A DNA stretch of 64,000 nucleotides from Polynucleobacter sp. 30F-ANTBAC (GCF_018882385.1 NZ_JACVON010000001.1:976942-1040941); one strand, 5' to 3'; counted from the first letter of the stretch, positions 10,473 to 22,893 are shown. Numbers and translations are program-made. The notes: generated from the letters alone by a model not told the origin.

Positions 10473-10517
10473 CGTTATGCCGTTGTTTTATATAGATATT
10501 CTTAATTACAGCTGATT

Positions 10518-11816
10518 TTAGTCAGCTTGCTTTCGTAAAAAAGCCGGAATATCGTAGTAATCAGCACCTTTATCCATCATCGCTTTTGCTTCAGGTGAGC
10601 TATTAGCGCCAAAACGCGTCTCAACTGATGAATCACGATTACTTCTAAATACCTTAGGTACGTCATACTGACTGTAATCAGTTGCCGAACTAGCTGGTGC
10701 TAGCGCTGCTGCTGGAGCTGCTGCAACACTGGCCATCGCCATAGTTGCAGAAGGACTCTGTGGTGCAAAAGCACTGAGGTCAGCAATCGTAGAAACAGCG
10801 TCATAAGTTCCAGTTGCCTGTGTATTACGCCAAATAACTTCAGGCTGTTGCTCTTTACGCTTACCACCGTTCAAGCCTGTAGCCACTACTGTTACACGCA
10901 AAGCATCGCCTAGAGTTTCATCGTAAACAGTACCAAAAATAACAGTAGCATCTTCTGCAGCATAACCACGAATAGCACCCATTACTTCACGTGTTTCTGA
11001 TAACTTGAGTGAACGGCTAGCTGTAATATTAACCAACACACCACGAGCACCCGATAGATCAACACCTTCAAGCAATGGTGATGCAACTGCTGCCTCAGCT
11101 GCTAAGCGTGCACGATCCATACCAGATACAGTTGCAGTACCCATCATGGCTTTACCTTGCTCACTCATGACTGTTTTAACGTCCTCAAAGTCAACGTTAA
11201 TTAGACCCTGCTCATTAATAATTTCCGCAATACCTGCAACAGCGTTATGCAATACATCATCTGCACAACCAAATGCCTTATCCATCTCAGCATCTTCACC
11301 CATGACTTCAAATAGTTTTTCATTAAGAACAACAATTAATGAATCCACATAGTTTTCAAGCTGATGAGCACCTGCTTCAGCAACTTTGCCACGCTTAGCA
11401 CCTTCAAAATCAAATGGCTTGCTAATCACACCAACCGTTAAGATGCCCATTTCTTTTGCAACTTGGGCAACAATTGGGCCAGCGCCAGTACCTGTACCGC
11501 CGCCCATACCAGCAGTAATGAATACCATATGAGCACCTTGCAATGCATCTGCGATACGAGCTTTTGCTTCTTCAGCAGCAGCAGCCCCCACCTCAGGTTT
11601 AGCACCAGCACCAAGGCCTGTGGCACCCAATTGGATATTGAGACTTGCTTTAGAACGTTGAAGAGCACCTGCATCTGTATTCATGCAAATGAACTCAACA
11701 CCTTGAACACCACGGCGAATCATGTGTTGCACAGCGTTACCGCCAGCACCACCAACACCAACCACTTTAATAATGGTTTTACCCGCTGGTTCTGCATCTA
11801 ACATTTCAAATTCCAT
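10518..11816 (-). CDS. ftsZ: Cell division GTPase FtsZ
   Basis: FtsZ polymerises into the Z ring and organises septal wall synthesis. The tubulin signature is [13 protein letters not shown] at about residues 102-114, the N-terminal nucleotide loop is [14 protein letters not shown], and the synergy loop holds [12 protein letters not shown] variable Ala/Pro/Ser-rich linker spans about 330-385, followed by the C-terminal anchor peptide [12 protein letters not shown] that binds FtsA, ZapD and ZipA-type partners. The start has an AGGAGG box. Length 432, somewhat longer than E. coli through the linker. It follows ftsA by 54 bases. Confidence 0.99.
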   Translation of the reverse strand: MEFEMLDAEPAGKTIIKVVGVGGAGGNAVQHMIRRGVQGVEFICMNTDAGALQRSKASLNIQLGATGLGAGAKPEVGAAAAEEAKARIADALQGAHMVFITAGMGGGTGTGAGPIVAQVAKEMGILTVGVISKPFDFEGAKRGKVAEAGAHQLENYVDSLIVVLNEKLFEVMGEDAEMDKAFGCADDVLHNAVAGIAEIINEQGLINVDFEDVKTVMSEQGKAMMGTATVSGMDRARLAAEAAVASPLLEGVDLSGARGVLVNITASRSLKLSETREVMGAIRGYAAEDATVIFGTVYDETLGDALRVTVVATGLNGGKRKEQQPEVIWRNTQATGTYDAVSTIADLSAFAPQSPSATMAMASVAAAPAAALAPASSATDYSQYDVPKVFRSNRDSSVETRFGANSSPEAKAMMDKGADYYDIPAFLRKQAD

Positions 11817-11870
11817 AACACCTCCTATTAACTACAGTTGACGACGACAAAAAGAAAACTAAAAACTAAA

Positions 11871-13109
11871 TTAAAAATTACCCATAAACCATTCACGCAT
11901 GCGCGCCACAATGTTTTGCAATGTTCCTGACTGCGCAATACGACGACCACGCACTAATTGCACGCGACCCTCCATTAACAAACCAAGTCCCGTTGAATAA
12001 CGTGGGCTTCTTAAAATTTCACTTAAATGACCGCGGTATTCAGGCACACCTACTCTGGCTGGCTTAGCAAAAACTTCCTCAGCGATCTCAACGACTCCTG
12101 GCATCAAAGCCGTACCACCAGTTAAAACAACGCCTGATGAAACCAAATGCTCCATACCTGATTCCCGTACCACTTCACGAACCAAACTTAATAGCTCTTC
12201 AACACGAGGTTCAATGACTGCTGCAAGAGCTTGGCGAGACATAGAGCGAGACTCACGATCCCCCACTCCCGGCACTTCAATATTTTCATTAGGGCTTGCC
12301 ATATCTTGGCGAGCAATACCGAAGTGAATTTTCAAATCCTCTGCTTCGATCGTAGGTGTGCGCAACGCCATTGCAATATCGTTCGTAATTTGATCACCAG
12401 CGATTGGAATAATTGCTGTATGACGGATAGCGCCTTGACTAAAAATAGCAATATCCGTTGTGCCGCCACCGATATCTACCAATACAACACCAAGTTCTTT
12501 TTCGTCTTCCGTTAATACCGCAACACTCGATGCAATCGGCTGCAAAATAAGATCGTTAACTTCTAGACCGCAGCGACGGACACACTTCACAATATTTTGT
12601 GCAGCACTAACAGCACCAGTCACGATATGCACTTTGACTTCAAGACGAATACCACTCATGCCGATAGGCTCACGCACATCTTCTTGTCTATCAATAATGA
12701 AGTCTTGCGTCAAAATATGAATAATTTGCTGATCTGTTGGGATATTGATGGCCTTTGCCGTCTCAATCACACGATCAACATCCCCTTGCGTAACCTCTTT
12801 ATCTCTAATAGCCACCATGCCAGTAGAGTTAAAACTATGAATATGGTTACCAGCAATCCCAGCAAATACCTGAGCAATTCGGCGATCCGCCATAACCTCA
12901 GCTTCTTCTAAAGCTTTTTGAATTGACTGAACGGTTGCTTCAATATTGACAACAACGCCTTTCTTTAAACCTTTCGATGCAACCTGCCCCAAACCAATAA
13001 CGTTAAATTGGCCATCTGGATTAAGCTCAGCCACCAACGCAACCACTCTGGATGTGCCAATATCTAATCCAACAATCAAATCTTTAGAGTCTTTACTAAT
13101 TACGCTCAC
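11871..13109 (-). CDS. ftsA: Cell division protein FtsA
   Basis: FtsA is an actin-like ATPase that tethers FtsZ to the inner membrane and signals to FtsW/FtsI. The phosphate-1 loop is VGLDIGTSRVVALV, the phosphate-2 region is GVVLVDIGGGTTDIAIF at about 207-223, and the adenosine motif is SSGVVLTGGTALMPG. The C-terminal amphipathic membrane-targeting helix is visible as ARMREWFMGNF. Length 412 is normal. It overlaps ftsQ by four bases (ATGA). Confidence 0.99.
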   Translation of the reverse strand: MSVISKDSKDLIVGLDIGTSRVVALVAELNPDGQFNVIGLGQVASKGLKKGVVVNIEATVQSIQKALEEAEVMADRRIAQVFAGIAGNHIHSFNSTGMVAIRDKEVTQGDVDRVIETAKAINIPTDQQIIHILTQDFIIDRQEDVREPIGMSGIRLEVKVHIVTGAVSAAQNIVKCVRRCGLEVNDLILQPIASSVAVLTEDEKELGVVLVDIGGGTTDIAIFSQGAIRHTAIIPIAGDQITNDIAMALRTPTIEAEDLKIHFGIARQDMASPNENIEVPGVGDRESRSMSRQALAAVIEPRVEELLSLVREVVRESGMEHLVSSGVVLTGGTALMPGVVEIAEEVFAKPARVGVPEYRGHLSEILRSPRYSTGLGLLMEGRVQLVRGRRIAQSGTLQNIVARMREWFMGNF

Positions 13110-13927
13110 AATTTTTTCCCTATATGTATGGCATATCCGTTGGCATATCTCAAATCAATTGAGTCAATACGTTGTCCCCACTTTTCTTCAACCTGCGGCC
13201 AAGTTTTCATCAATCGCTCAACGCTTAATTCAATTTGCTTACTATCTCTGTCGTCTAATTCACGGCCCAAATCAATATTTAAACCATTACCTAACTTCGC
13301 CTTCCACGCATAACGTGAGGACAATTCCAACTTTTGCACCGTTGTATTCCATGGAGCAATCGAAGCATTTAACTTTTTTAATTTAGCAAAGACTTCTTTG
13401 TTGCTACCTTCAGGTCCAGAAACCTTCAGCAAAGATGCGCTATCTTCTGCTTCAGCCATATTGGCAATAAACAACTCCCCGTAGGTATTCATTAATTTCG
13501 GTATATCTGATCCTTGCCATACAGCAAAGGCTTGATGCTCTTCTATAGCCACCACAATTCCATTAGGCCAATCTCTTCGAACACTAGCCCTACGGACCCA
13601 CGGCATAGACTCAAATGCTTGACGCGTTTGATCTAGCCGAATCGTGAAGAAATTACCTTGAACTTGATCAATCGCGCGTGATCGAATCGTTGGTAAATTG
13701 ACATGCTTTAACTCACGACCATCCAATGACTCAACAGTTAAATGCTCCAAAGAAAAGACTGGTCTTTGACCAAGCCAAAATAAAAACCATGAACAGGTGG
13801 CCAATATGGCAATAACAAATAAAAAGTTCGATAACACTTTTAAAACGCGTGGTTGATTCCATATCGGGCTAAAAGCAACGCCCAAAATAGAAGCTAACAT
13901 GCTAAAAGTGTGACCTAGCCATTTCAT
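13106..13927 (-). CDS. ftsQ: Cell division protein FtsQ
   Basis: FtsQ is a bitopic inner-membrane protein that links early and late divisome proteins through FtsB/FtsL. The order is a short cytoplasmic part, one transmembrane helix at about residues 35-52 ([19 protein letters not shown]), a POTRA domain starting around [17 protein letters not shown], and the FtsQ beta domain ending in [11 protein letters not shown]. Length 273 fits. It is coupled to ddl upstream and ftsA downstream by four-base overlaps. Confidence 0.96.
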   Translation of the reverse strand: MKWLGHTFSMLASILGVAFSPIWNQPRVLKVLSNFLFVIAILATCSWFLFWLGQRPVFSLEHLTVESLDGRELKHVNLPTIRSRAIDQVQGNFFTIRLDQTRQAFESMPWVRRASVRRDWPNGIVVAIEEHQAFAVWQGSDIPKLMNTYGELFIANMAEAEDSASLLKVSGPEGSNKEVFAKLKKLNASIAPWNTTVQKLELSSRYAWKAKLGNGLNIDLGRELDDRDSKQIELSVERLMKTWPQVEEKWGQRIDSIDLRYANGYAIHIGKKL

Positions 13928-14916
13928 GAATGCAGCCCTGCCTTACTTAGCAACCACATGACTAAATCAGCGTAGTCGACACCAGCAGCTTTTGCTGCCA
14001 TAGGCACTAAAGAATGCCCTGTCATGCCGGGTGCCGTATTCATCTCCAGCAAATATGGCTGGTTAGTTTTATTGTCAATCATGACATCAGCACGACCCCA
14101 ACCTTTACAACCCAAAGCTCTGTATGCATCCAAGGCCAGTGCTTGGACTGTTTCTTCTAACTGCAGATCTAACCCTGTTGGACATAAGTATCTTGTGTCA
14201 TCAGAGAAGTATTTATTGTGATAGTCATAATTAGAATCTGGAGCAACAATCCGAATAACCGGTAGAGCTCGAGCATGGATGCCATCACCAACAATCGGGC
14301 AGGTTAATTCTTCACCAATAATGCATTGTTCAGCCATAACGTCACGATCGAGTTTTGCTGCCAACTCATATGCTGCTGGCAATTCGGCAACACTGGTAAC
14401 CTTACTTAAACCCAAAGATGAACCTTCTCGCGCCGGCTTCACAATAATTGGTAGACCTAAATATTTGGCAACCTCATCCCACTGACTATCTTTACTTAGC
14501 ATCACAAACTTAGGTGTAGCTAAATTAAAGCCAGCCCATAAACGTTTGGTTGCTTGCTTATCGATTGCCAATGCTGATGCTAAAACACCACTGCCTGTAT
14601 AAGGAATACCTAATTGCTCAAGCGTTCCTTGCATAGTTCCATCTTCACCATAACGGCCATGCAATGCAATAAACACACGATCAAATTTTTGTGCAACTAA
14701 TTCAGCGACGGTTTTCTCACCCGTGTCAAATGCATGAGCATTAACACCTTTAGATTGCAATGCTTCTAAAACACCCTGACCAGACATCAGAGAAATCTCG
14801 CGCTCACCTGATTTGCCACCCAACAAAACTCCCACCTTACCTAAAGCTTGAGAATTAGTTAGTGCTAAATCTTTTTGTACTTGCTCACTCCATAGAGACT
14901 TGATTAATTTATCCAT
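13924..14916 (-). CDS. ddl: D-alanine--D-alanine ligase
   Basis: Ddl joins two D-alanines with ATP to make the dipeptide that MurF adds to the wall precursor. The N-terminal [20 protein letters not shown] and the ATP-grasp motifs [16 protein letters not shown] and [17 protein letters not shown] are diagnostic; the last contains the metal-binding Glu and Asn. Length 330 is slightly above E. coli DdlB (306) because of about 20 extra N-terminal residues. An internal start nearer GKVGVLLGG is possible, but the present one overlaps murC by eight bases. Confidence 0.97.
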   Translation of the reverse strand: MDKLIKSLWSEQVQKDLALTNSQALGKVGVLLGGKSGEREISLMSGQGVLEALQSKGVNAHAFDTGEKTVAELVAQKFDRVFIALHGRYGEDGTMQGTLEQLGIPYTGSGVLASALAIDKQATKRLWAGFNLATPKFVMLSKDSQWDEVAKYLGLPIIVKPAREGSSLGLSKVTSVAELPAAYELAAKLDRDVMAEQCIIGEELTCPIVGDGIHARALPVIRIVAPDSNYDYHNKYFSDDTRYLCPTGLDLQLEETVQALALDAYRALGCKGWGRADVMIDNKTNQPYLLEMNTAPGMTGHSLVPMAAKAAGVDYADLVMWLLSKAGLHS

Positions 14917-16342
14917 GAGTTAACTCCACAAGTTTTCCTGGCACACTAGATATTGATCCAGCACCCATTGTGATAATCACATCGCCATCACGCGCCATAC
15001 TCAACAATAATTTTGGCAAATCATTCACGTCCTTAACAAATTGAGTAGCTTGACTATCTAACAACCGACCAACATCTTTTGCTTTTGCTAAAGCATTGAT
15101 CAAACTTTCGCCATCAGCACCTGGAATGCGTGCTTCGCCTGCTGGATATACGTCAGTTAATGCCAAGGCATCAACCCCCTGAATAACTTTGACAAAGTCA
15201 CCAAAACAGTCACGTGTTCTTGTAAAGCGGTGTGGTTGAAATGCTAGCAAAAGACGGCGACCTGGAAATGCGCCTCGCGTCGCAGATAATGTTGCAGCCA
15301 TTTCAACAGGGTGATGACCATAATCATCAATTACCGTACATGAACCACCTTGCGGTAACTTCACATCACCATATTTTTGGAATCGGCGACCCACCCCATG
15401 AAATTCTGCCAAAGCTTTAATAATGGCCTCATCAGAAACACCCAGTTCTGTTGCTATGGCAATAGCAGCCAAAGCATTACGAACGTTATGCAACCCAGGA
15501 AGATTTAAAGTAACCTTGAGAGGACCTGGTTTTTCACCATGACGACGCACAGTGTGCCGTATGGCAACAAAATGCATTTTTGGCCCATCCGCCACAACAT
15601 CAATTGCTCTTACATCAGCATCATCAGATAAGCCATAACGCAACATTGGACGAGAAACAAAAGGCAGGATATCTCTGACATTTTGATCATCCACACAAAG
15701 CACAGCAACACCATAGAAAGGCATACGCTGAGTAAATTGAACAAATGCCTGCTTCAATTTAGCCATATCGTGTTGATACGTATCCATGTGATCCGCATCA
15801 ATATTAGTAATCACTTCAATAGCAGGTAGCAGATTCAAAAATGATGCATCGGACTCATCCGCTTCAGCAACAATAAAGTCACCAGTACCTAAGCGAGCAT
15901 TTGCCCCAGCAGAATTTAATTTACCGCCAATCACAAAAGTTGGATCCAAACCGCCTTCAGCCAGAATTGAAGCCAATAAGCTTGTTGTTGTTGTTTTTCC
16001 ATGAGTACCAGCAATAGCAATACCTTGCTTTAAGCGCATCAACTCACCCAACATAACAGCCCTTGGCACAATTGGAATTCTCGATGCTCTAGCGGCTAAA
16101 ACCTCTGGGTTATCGCCAGTTACCGCTGTTGAAATAACAACTGCTTCCGCGCTACCCACATTTTTCTCATCGTGACCAATATGAATTTCAGCACCACACT
16201 CGCGCAGACGCTTGGTCGTTGCACTTTCAGCCATATCTGAACCACTGACTTTGTATCCTAAATTCAATAGGACCTCAGCAATGCCACTCATTCCAGCGCC
16301 ACCAATACCTACAAAATGAATTTGATGAAGAATGTGCTTCAT
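14909..16342 (-). CDS. murC: UDP-N-acetylmuramate--L-alanine ligase
   Basis: MurC adds L-alanine to UDP-MurNAc, opening the peptide branch of peptidoglycan synthesis. The N-terminal domain has the [14 protein letters not shown] dinucleotide-like loop, the central ATPase domain has [18 protein letters not shown] at about 109-126, and the C-terminal domain has [12 protein letters not shown] and [10 protein letters not shown]. Length 477 is normal. It overlaps murG by four bases and ddl by eight. Confidence 0.99.
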   Translation of the reverse strand: MKHILHQIHFVGIGGAGMSGIAEVLLNLGYKVSGSDMAESATTKRLRECGAEIHIGHDEKNVGSAEAVVISTAVTGDNPEVLAARASRIPIVPRAVMLGELMRLKQGIAIAGTHGKTTTTSLLASILAEGGLDPTFVIGGKLNSAGANARLGTGDFIVAEADESDASFLNLLPAIEVITNIDADHMDTYQHDMAKLKQAFVQFTQRMPFYGVAVLCVDDQNVRDILPFVSRPMLRYGLSDDADVRAIDVVADGPKMHFVAIRHTVRRHGEKPGPLKVTLNLPGLHNVRNALAAIAIATELGVSDEAIIKALAEFHGVGRRFQKYGDVKLPQGGSCTVIDDYGHHPVEMAATLSATRGAFPGRRLLLAFQPHRFTRTRDCFGDFVKVIQGVDALALTDVYPAGEARIPGADGESLINALAKAKDVGRLLDSQATQFVKDVNDLPKLLLSMARDGDVIITMGAGSISSVPGKLVELTHG

Positions 16343-17439
16343 GCCGGAGTCCCATCTTTACAAAATTGTTTGCAAACTAGGGCCACATCTTGGGTTGCCA
16401 TAGGCTTTGCTAAAGTCAACGATTGCTCTGCCATTTTTTGCAATTCTTTTCTATCTAGCTTCAATAAATAGTGAGCTAATTTTTCAGAATCGAAATTTGC
16501 TTGAGGCATCAAAATAGCCCCACCAGCATCAGCTAAAAATTTGGCATTAAAAGTTTGATGATCATCAACCGCATGCGGGAATGGCACCAAATAGGAAGCA
16601 ACGCCTACAGCGGATAGCTCAGCCACAGTCATAGCACCTGCTCGGCAAATCACCAAATCTGCTTTAGCGTATGCATCTGTCATATCCTCAATAAATGGGA
16701 CAACATTGGCAGTAACACCAAGATCTTGATACGTCTTCTGAAGAGACACCAAATGCTTTTCACCTGATTGATGAGTGACATGAGGACGCTGCTCTTCAGC
16801 TATTAATGAAAGTGCCTTAGGGATGGTTGTATTTAAAGCCGCAGCCCCCAAACTACCACCAACAACTAAAATTCTGAGAACCCCTGACCTAGATTGATAC
16901 CTGGCAGCAGGAGATTCAACTTCACTCATCCCAGCTCTTAGTGGATTACCAACCCAATCAGCTCCAGACAAAGCATTAGGAAATGCACATAATGTTTTGT
17001 CTGCTAACTTTGCAAGTACTTTATTGGCTAAACCAGCAATTGAATTTTGCTCATGCAAAACTAATGGCTTACCCAATAAGACACTCATCATTCCACCAGG
17101 AAATGTCACATAACCACCCATACCTAAAACAACATTAGGCTGCACGCGACGCAAGACCTGAATGCTTTGCCAAAATGCACGTAATAAATTAAAAGGTAAA
17201 AGCACTATCGTTTTAAGCCCTTTACCTCTGAGTCCGCCAAACTGAATTCCTTCAAAATTAAATCCACGCCCGGTTACCAAGCGATACTCCATCCCTTGCG
17301 GGTTACCCAACCACGCAACATGCCATCCGTCAGACCGCAAGTATTCAGCAACAGCCAATCCCGGGAAGATGTGTCCACCTGTTCCACCAGCCATCACCAA
17401 TAGCGTTGGAAATTTTTGTGTTGACGGATGCTTGGTCAT
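16339..17439 (-). CDS. murG: Undecaprenyl-PP-MurNAc-pentapeptide GlcNAc transferase
   Basis: MurG transfers GlcNAc to lipid I to make lipid II on the inner face of the membrane. The G loops [20 protein letters not shown] and [11 protein letters not shown], the third G loop [12 protein letters not shown], and the donor-binding [20 protein letters not shown] are all present. Length 366 fits. It overlaps ftsW and murC by four bases each. Confidence 0.99.
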   Translation of the reverse strand: MTKHPSTQKFPTLLVMAGGTGGHIFPGLAVAEYLRSDGWHVAWLGNPQGMEYRLVTGRGFNFEGIQFGGLRGKGLKTIVLLPFNLLRAFWQSIQVLRRVQPNVVLGMGGYVTFPGGMMSVLLGKPLVLHEQNSIAGLANKVLAKLADKTLCAFPNALSGADWVGNPLRAGMSEVESPAARYQSRSGVLRILVVGGSLGAAALNTTIPKALSLIAEEQRPHVTHQSGEKHLVSLQKTYQDLGVTANVVPFIEDMTDAYAKADLVICRAGAMTVAELSAVGVASYLVPFPHAVDDHQTFNAKFLADAGGAILMPQANFDSEKLAHYLLKLDRKELQKMAEQSLTLAKPMATQDVALVCKQFCKDGTPA

Positions 17440-18713
17440 ACTTTTCCACCTCGCATCATCACTCTGTTTTCAAAATCAACTTTTAGCAATACAGCGATGG
17501 CTATTGCATTCATCAGTAGACCTGAGCCACCGAAGCTCACAAACGGTAATGTCAAACCTTTAGTAGGAAGTATTCCTAAATTAACACCCATATTGATAAA
17601 TGCTTGCCAACCAATCCAAATAGCTATGCCTTTGGCTACTAAGCCTGCAAAACTTCGATCAAGCTGAAGTGCTGTTCTACCAATTAAGAATGCTCTTCTC
17701 ACAATCCAATAAAAAATACCAATAACAACTGTGACACCCACAAAACCTAACTCTTCACCAATCACAGCCAAAATAAAGTCGGTATGCGCTTCAGGAAGGT
17801 AATGAAGCTTTTCAACACTACCGCCCAATCCAACTCCAAACCATTCGCCTCGACCAAATGCCATAAGAGAATGTGTTAATTGATAGGCTTTTCCTGCAGC
17901 GAACTCCGTATCCCAAGGGTCCAAATAAGCAAAAATACGCTCTCGGCGGAATGGAGAAAGAATAATAATTGTGGCAAAGCTACCCACAGCAAGCCCCACT
18001 AAGGCGCCGAATAATTTTCCACTAATACCGCCCAAGAAAAGAAGACCCATGGCAATCATGGCAATAACCATGAATGCACCCATATCAGGTTGCAACAATA
18101 GCAAAATGCCAACTGCAATAACGGCAGCACCCATAGGTGCAAGCCCTTTAACTAGATGATGCAAGTAGTCTTGTCTCTGAACGGTATACCAGGCCGCAAA
18201 TAAAACGACAGCGAACTTCATTAACTCAGATGACTGAAAATTCATTATGCCCAAAGGAATCCAGCGACGAGCTCCGTTAACACCCTTACCTACACCAGGA
18301 ATCAAAACAATGATTAGCAAGATGAAAGCTAAAATGAAAATAGCTGGGGCTAATTTATCCCACACTCTTAATGGCACTTTAAAGGCTAAGATGCCTGCCC
18401 CAAATGCAATCACCATAGCGATCGCGTGGCGTATTAGAAAGTGACTACTACTATATTTTGCATATTTAGGACCATCAGGCAATGCAATGGATGCGGAATA
18501 CACCATCACCAAACCAAGCGTCACCAATAACAATACAGCCCATAACAATGGCTGATCATATTCCATCATGCGTGATCGGGTTGGCTTAACAACAGTTGTG
18601 GCATCCCTTAAGCCCAGCCGGAAATCTTCAAATCCAACTTTAATACTATCTTTAATTCCACCCTTAAAGCCGTTAACACCGCCAGCACTTAAACGTTTAA
18701 AAAAGTTCATCAT
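17436..18713 (-). CDS. ftsW: Septal peptidoglycan glycosyltransferase FtsW
   Basis: FtsW is a SEDS-family polytopic enzyme that polymerises lipid II at the septum together with FtsI. About ten hydrophobic helices are visible. The conserved loop with [20 protein letters not shown] holds the catalytic Asp, and the C-terminal [20 protein letters not shown] is the SEDS signature. An extra basic cytoplasmic N-terminus of about 50 residues precedes the first helix. It overlaps murD and murG by four bases. Length 425. Confidence 0.98.
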   Translation of the reverse strand: MMNFFKRLSAGGVNGFKGGIKDSIKVGFEDFRLGLRDATTVVKPTRSRMMEYDQPLLWAVLLLVTLGLVMVYSASIALPDGPKYAKYSSSHFLIRHAIAMVIAFGAGILAFKVPLRVWDKLAPAIFILAFILLIIVLIPGVGKGVNGARRWIPLGIMNFQSSELMKFAVVLFAAWYTVQRQDYLHHLVKGLAPMGAAVIAVGILLLLQPDMGAFMVIAMIAMGLLFLGGISGKLFGALVGLAVGSFATIIILSPFRRERIFAYLDPWDTEFAAGKAYQLTHSLMAFGRGEWFGVGLGGSVEKLHYLPEAHTDFILAVIGEELGFVGVTVVIGIFYWIVRRAFLIGRTALQLDRSFAGLVAKGIAIWIGWQAFINMGVNLGILPTKGLTLPFVSFGGSGLLMNAIAIAVLLKVDFENRVMMRGGKV

Positions 18714-20284
18714 GCGCTCACCTGCCCACGAGAAATTGCCAGCTCATTAACAGCACCCACAAAAACTTCGGCACGATGAGCATAATCTTTAAACATATCA
18801 AAGCTTGCGCAAGCGGGTGATAACAGAACTATATCGCCAGAATGAGCGAGTTCAGATGCCTGCAATACTGCAGCTTCTAAGGTGCTTACTTCAAATAAAT
18901 TAACACCCGAGCTTGCTAATGCATTTTTGATCAAAGGTGTATCGCGACCAATCAATATGACTGATTTAGCAAATCTTGCTACCGGATCAAGCAATGGCTG
19001 GAAATCTTGCCCTTTACCTTCACCACCGGCAATTAAAATAATCTTTGCTTGCTGACCAGCTGACTCACTCAACCCGACTAGCGCAGCAATGGTTGCCCCT
19101 ACGTTGGTGCCTTTAGAGTCATCAATGTACTCAACACCATCAATGATCGCCACACTTTGGACTCTGTGTGGCTCACCTTGGTATTCACGTAACCCATGTA
19201 AAAGAGGACCCATAGGTAAACCAATGGCACTTGCCATAGCTATTGCAGCCAGTGCGTTACTAGCGTTATGACGTCCTTTAATTCGCAATGCATCAGCAGG
19301 CATTAAGCGTTTTAACCGTAAGGGCTCATCATCCTCAACTGATTTTTTACGGCGGCGTTTTAATTTAAGCTCATTAGCCTCTTCATCTGGCTCAGCCCAA
19401 ACCAACCAATCAATACCGCCTGCAGCGGTGTCATGGAAAATTCCAAAGGCATCTTCTTCCGTTGGTGATCCATGCCCAAAAGTGATGACCCGAGAAGCGG
19501 ATAGGCTTTCCGCCAAACCAATCACCAACTCATCATCACGATTTAAAACCGCAGTCGTTTTATCGCCAAAAATTTTTGCTTTAGCCATCACATAGTGATT
19601 CATATCACCATGCCAATCAAAATGATCTTGGCTAATATTCAGAATAGTTGCTGCATCCGCATTCAAACTATAAGTATGCTGTAACTGAAAGCTCGACAAC
19701 TCCAAAACCCACACATGAGGTAAGTCTTCAATGTCCAATAACTTATCTAGCGCTGCGGGGCTTATATTGCCAGCCACGGCGACGGCCATACCCGCACGCT
19801 CACATAGCAAACCTGTTAATGCAGTTGTTGTTGTTTTGCCATTAGTACCAGTAATAGCAATAATTTTTGTTTGATAATTTTGCTCAACTCGTAAAGCCTC
19901 AATGGCTTGCGCAAAAAACTCAATCTCGCTCCAAACTGGAATACCTTTTTCAGAAGCCAGCTGTAAAAATGATTGAACTGGTTCAGCTATAGGTGAAAGA
20001 CCTGGGCTAATTGCGACGATATCAATATCATTTAATAAATCTAAAGATAATTGCCCAAAGTGAATCTCGCTAATACCGATTTCGCGAGTGGTTTTTTCGT
20101 ATTGCAGAGCCAACTCCGACAATTGACTCTTTTCTCTTGTGTCAGCAACAACAACGTGAGCACCCTGAGTCTTACACCAGCGCACCATAGCGGCACCTGA
20201 CTCACCGATACCCAGCACCAATACACGGACTTGCTCCGTATATTGTTTGCCAAATGGGTGCTGTAGTTGATTCACTCTGCTCAC
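18710..20284 (-). CDS. murD: UDP-MurNAc-L-Ala--D-glutamate ligase with a charged insert
   Basis: MurD adds D-glutamate to UDP-MurNAc-L-alanine. Visible are the N-terminal VLVLGIGESGAAMVRW at about 21-36, the P-loop IIAITGTNGKTTTTALTG at 141-158, the NISQDHFDWHG segment, and the late VEYIDDSKGTN with the carboxylate-binding residues. At 524 residues it is about 85 longer than E. coli MurD. Much of the excess is a charged insert around residues 298-330 that includes KLKRRRKKSVEDDE. The start directly follows the mraY stop with no gap. The insert is probably a surface loop of the central domain. Confidence 0.97.
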   Translation of the reverse strand: MSRVNQLQHPFGKQYTEQVRVLVLGIGESGAAMVRWCKTQGAHVVVADTREKSQLSELALQYEKTTREIGISEIHFGQLSLDLLNDIDIVAISPGLSPIAEPVQSFLQLASEKGIPVWSEIEFFAQAIEALRVEQNYQTKIIAITGTNGKTTTTALTGLLCERAGMAVAVAGNISPAALDKLLDIEDLPHVWVLELSSFQLQHTYSLNADAATILNISQDHFDWHGDMNHYVMAKAKIFGDKTTAVLNRDDELVIGLAESLSASRVITFGHGSPTEEDAFGIFHDTAAGGIDWLVWAEPDEEANELKLKRRRKKSVEDDEPLRLKRLMPADALRIKGRHNASNALAAIAMASAIGLPMGPLLHGLREYQGEPHRVQSVAIIDGVEYIDDSKGTNVGATIAALVGLSESAGQQAKIILIAGGEGKGQDFQPLLDPVARFAKSVILIGRDTPLIKNALASSGVNLFEVSTLEAAVLQASELAHSGDIVLLSPACASFDMFKDYAHRAEVFVGAVNELAISRGQVSA

Positions 20285-21454
20285 CTATCGTAATTTCAGA
20301 CTAGATAAACCAATCAACACCAATAAAATAGTGATGATCCAGAATCGGACAACAACCTGAGTTTCTTTCCAGCCACTCAATTCAAAGTGATGGTGAAGTG
20401 GTGCCATTTTAAAAATTCGTCGACCTTCACCATACATCTTCTTGCTCACCTTGAACCAAGTGACTTGCAAAATGACTGAAACGGTTTCAGCAACAAAAAT
20501 ACCGCCCATTACAAATAGAACAATTTCTTGACGAACAATCACAGCAACCGTTCCTAATGCAGCGCCTAATGAAAGAGCTCCCACATCACCCATGAATACT
20601 TGAGCTGGATGAGTGTTAAACCATAAAAAAGCCAATCCTGCTCCACTCATAGCACCACAGAAAATCATTAACTCGCCAGCACCTGGTATGAATGGGAATA
20701 AAAGATACTTTGTATAAATCGCATTACCCATCACATAAGCAAATACACCCAAAGCTGCACCAACCAATATCACTGGCATGATGACTAAACCATCTAATCC
20801 ATCCGTCAAATTAACTGCATTTGAACTTCCAACGATCACCAAATAAGTTAAGACAATGAAGCCGAGAACACCCAATGGGTAACTAACCTCTTTAAAGAAA
20901 GGAACGTATAAATTTGATTTAGCCGGTAAATTAATTGAGAAACCACTTTGAACCCAGCTTAAGAAAAGTTCAAGAACCTTTAAATTGTTGACCTCTGAAA
21001 CTGAAAAGGCTAAATAAATAGCAGCAAAGATGCCAATAAGTGATTGCCAAAAATATTTCTCACCTGAAGACATACCCTTTGGATCTCGGTAAACTACTTT
21101 TCGATAATCATCTACCCATCCAATTGCACCAAAACCTAAAGTAACAATTAAAACAATCCAGATAAAACGATTACTTAAATCAGCCCACAACAAGGTAGAG
21201 ACGGCAATGCCTAATAAAATAAGTACCCCACCCATTGTTGGTGTACCTGTTTTAATTAGATGCGTTTGAGGTCCATCATGTCGCACAGCTTGACCAACTT
21301 TTAAAGCCGTTAATTTGCGAATAACCCATGGGCCCCAAAATAAACCAATTAAACCTGCCGTCAGTGTTGCCATCACAGCTCGGAATGTGATGTAGTTAAT
21401 GACTCGCAAAAAGCCATAGTCATCTTGTAACCATTGCGCTAACCATAACAACAT
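20285..21454 (-). CDS. mraY: Phospho-MurNAc-pentapeptide transferase
   Basis: MraY transfers phospho-MurNAc-pentapeptide to undecaprenyl phosphate, making lipid I. It is a ten-helix inner-membrane enzyme. The catalytic Asp residues sit in [10 protein letters not shown] at about 114-123 and in [13 protein letters not shown], with a third in [10 protein letters not shown]; the C-terminal [19 protein letters not shown] loop is diagnostic. Length 389 is longer than E. coli (360), the extra part being in the periplasmic loop around 170-190. Its start overlaps the murF stop by one base. Confidence 0.98.
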   Translation of the reverse strand: MLLWLAQWLQDDYGFLRVINYITFRAVMATLTAGLIGLFWGPWVIRKLTALKVGQAVRHDGPQTHLIKTGTPTMGGVLILLGIAVSTLLWADLSNRFIWIVLIVTLGFGAIGWVDDYRKVVYRDPKGMSSGEKYFWQSLIGIFAAIYLAFSVSEVNNLKVLELFLSWVQSGFSINLPAKSNLYVPFFKEVSYPLGVLGFIVLTYLVIVGSSNAVNLTDGLDGLVIMPVILVGAALGVFAYVMGNAIYTKYLLFPFIPGAGELMIFCGAMSGAGLAFLWFNTHPAQVFMGDVGALSLGAALGTVAVIVRQEIVLFVMGGIFVAETVSVILQVTWFKVSKKMYGEGRRIFKMAPLHHHFELSGWKETQVVVRFWIITILLVLIGLSSLKLR

Positions 21455-22893
21455 TAATGAATCTCCTCAGCTAAGGCTTTCACGGCTCTTTCCATACGCA
21501 TAAAACGAGATCCTTTAATGAGCAAAGTTACCTGCTCTTTATCTGAGCTCTTTTGCAATAAACCCTTCAACTCAGAACATAAGTCGTCAAATTTCTCAAA
21601 GTGAGTCGCATGGATTGCACTCTCTTTTCCATCAGTTATTTTTTGGTTGTAAGCAAGAACTGCTTCTTTACTTAAGTCACCTGTCGCAAATAATTTTTTA
21701 ATATCTTTTTCTTTAGCATACGTGCCAATTTCTGCATGAAATTGAGGACCCTGATCACCCACCTCACCCATATCGCCCAAAACAAGCCAAGCAGAATTTC
21801 CCATGGACGACAAAACATCAATAGCCGCTCGAACCGAATCCGGATTAGCGTTATAGGTGTCATCAATTAAGGTTGTGTTTTTATTTAGCTGGTGAATTTG
21901 CATGCGCCCATTCACAGGCTGAAAGTTAATTAAGCCTTTTTTAATGTCATCAAGAGCTAATCCTGCCGCCAAACCAACAGCCGTGGCAGCTAATGCATTG
22001 CATGCATTATGTTCACCCAAAATATTTAACTGCAGCTCCATTGAGCCCTGCGGGCAATGAATACTTATACGATTACTTGCCTGATCAATCCAAGTCCCAG
22101 TGACAGATGCTTGAGCATCTTTGCCCCATGCAAAATCTATAACTTCTCTTGCTCCTGATAACTCTCTCCAATAGCTGGAATATTTTGAGTCGGCCGGAAA
22201 GACAGCAACTCCATCACTGGGCAATGCAGAAATTGCTAGACCATGCTCTTGCGCAACAGCATCGACTGTTGCCATAAATTCTTGATGTTCTCGCTGTGCG
22301 TTATTAATCAGCGCAATATTCGCCTGAGCAATATCTGCCAATAGTTTTGTTTCACCAGGATGATTCATCCCCAACTCAATAACTGCCAACTGATGATCGG
22401 CCGTTAATCTCAATAAAGTTAATGGCAAACCAATTTCATTATTCAAATTACCTTGTGTTGCCAAGGCGTGCTGAATTCCTACTCCAGCTGAAAAAATACT
22501 TTCAATCATTCCTTTAACGGTTGTTTTGCCATTACTACCAGTCACAACCGCTAATTTTCTTAAATTCTGCCCGGCACAAACCTTCTTCCATGCTTGAGCC
22601 AAATCCTGAAGACCTTCAACTGTATCCCTTACCACTATTCCAGGTAAATTTTTGGGCAACTTCTCAACATCACTGATTAGAGCAATACTTGCTCCCTGGG
22701 CGTGAACATCATTCAAAAAGTCATGGGCATCAAATTTTTCACCGCGAATGGCTATAAAACAATCGCCAGGCAGAATGTCGCGGCTATTGCTAATGAATCG
22801 CTTAATTGGGAAATCATTAGCTGATGCATTCACCATTTGAGCACCAGGTAAAAATTTTTGTAATTGAGACTGCATCATCCAGAGTTGGCTCAT
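21454..22893 (-). CDS. murF: UDP-MurNAc-tripeptide--D-Ala-D-Ala ligase
   Basis: MurF adds D-Ala-D-Ala, completing the UDP-MurNAc pentapeptide. The P-loop is [20 protein letters not shown] at about 115-134; the [18 protein letters not shown] stretch and the [20 protein letters not shown] segment are characteristic. Length 479 fits. Start overlaps the murE stop by four bases. Confidence 0.98.
   Translation of the reverse strand: MSQLWMMQSQLQKFLPGAQMVNASANDFPIKRFISNSRDILPGDCFIAIRGEKFDAHDFLNDVHAQGASIALISDVEKLPKNLPGIVVRDTVEGLQDLAQAWKKVCAGQNLRKLAVVTGSNGKTTVKGMIESIFSAGVGIQHALATQGNLNNEIGLPLTLLRLTADHQLAVIELGMNHPGETKLLADIAQANIALINNAQREHQEFMATVDAVAQEHGLAISALPSDGVAVFPADSKYSSYWRELSGAREVIDFAWGKDAQASVTGTWIDQASNRISIHCPQGSMELQLNILGEHNACNALAATAVGLAAGLALDDIKKGLINFQPVNGRMQIHQLNKNTTLIDDTYNANPDSVRAAIDVLSSMGNSAWLVLGDMGEVGDQGPQFHAEIGTYAKEKDIKKLFATGDLSKEAVLAYNQKITDGKESAIHATHFEKFDDLCSELKGLLQKSSDKEQVTLLIKGSRFMRMERAVKALAEEIH

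Noticed and set aside
11005..11801. Long open frames antisense to ftsZ
   Set aside because: They mirror the Ala/Gly-rich coding bias of ftsZ and carry low-complexity Ser/Thr peptides.
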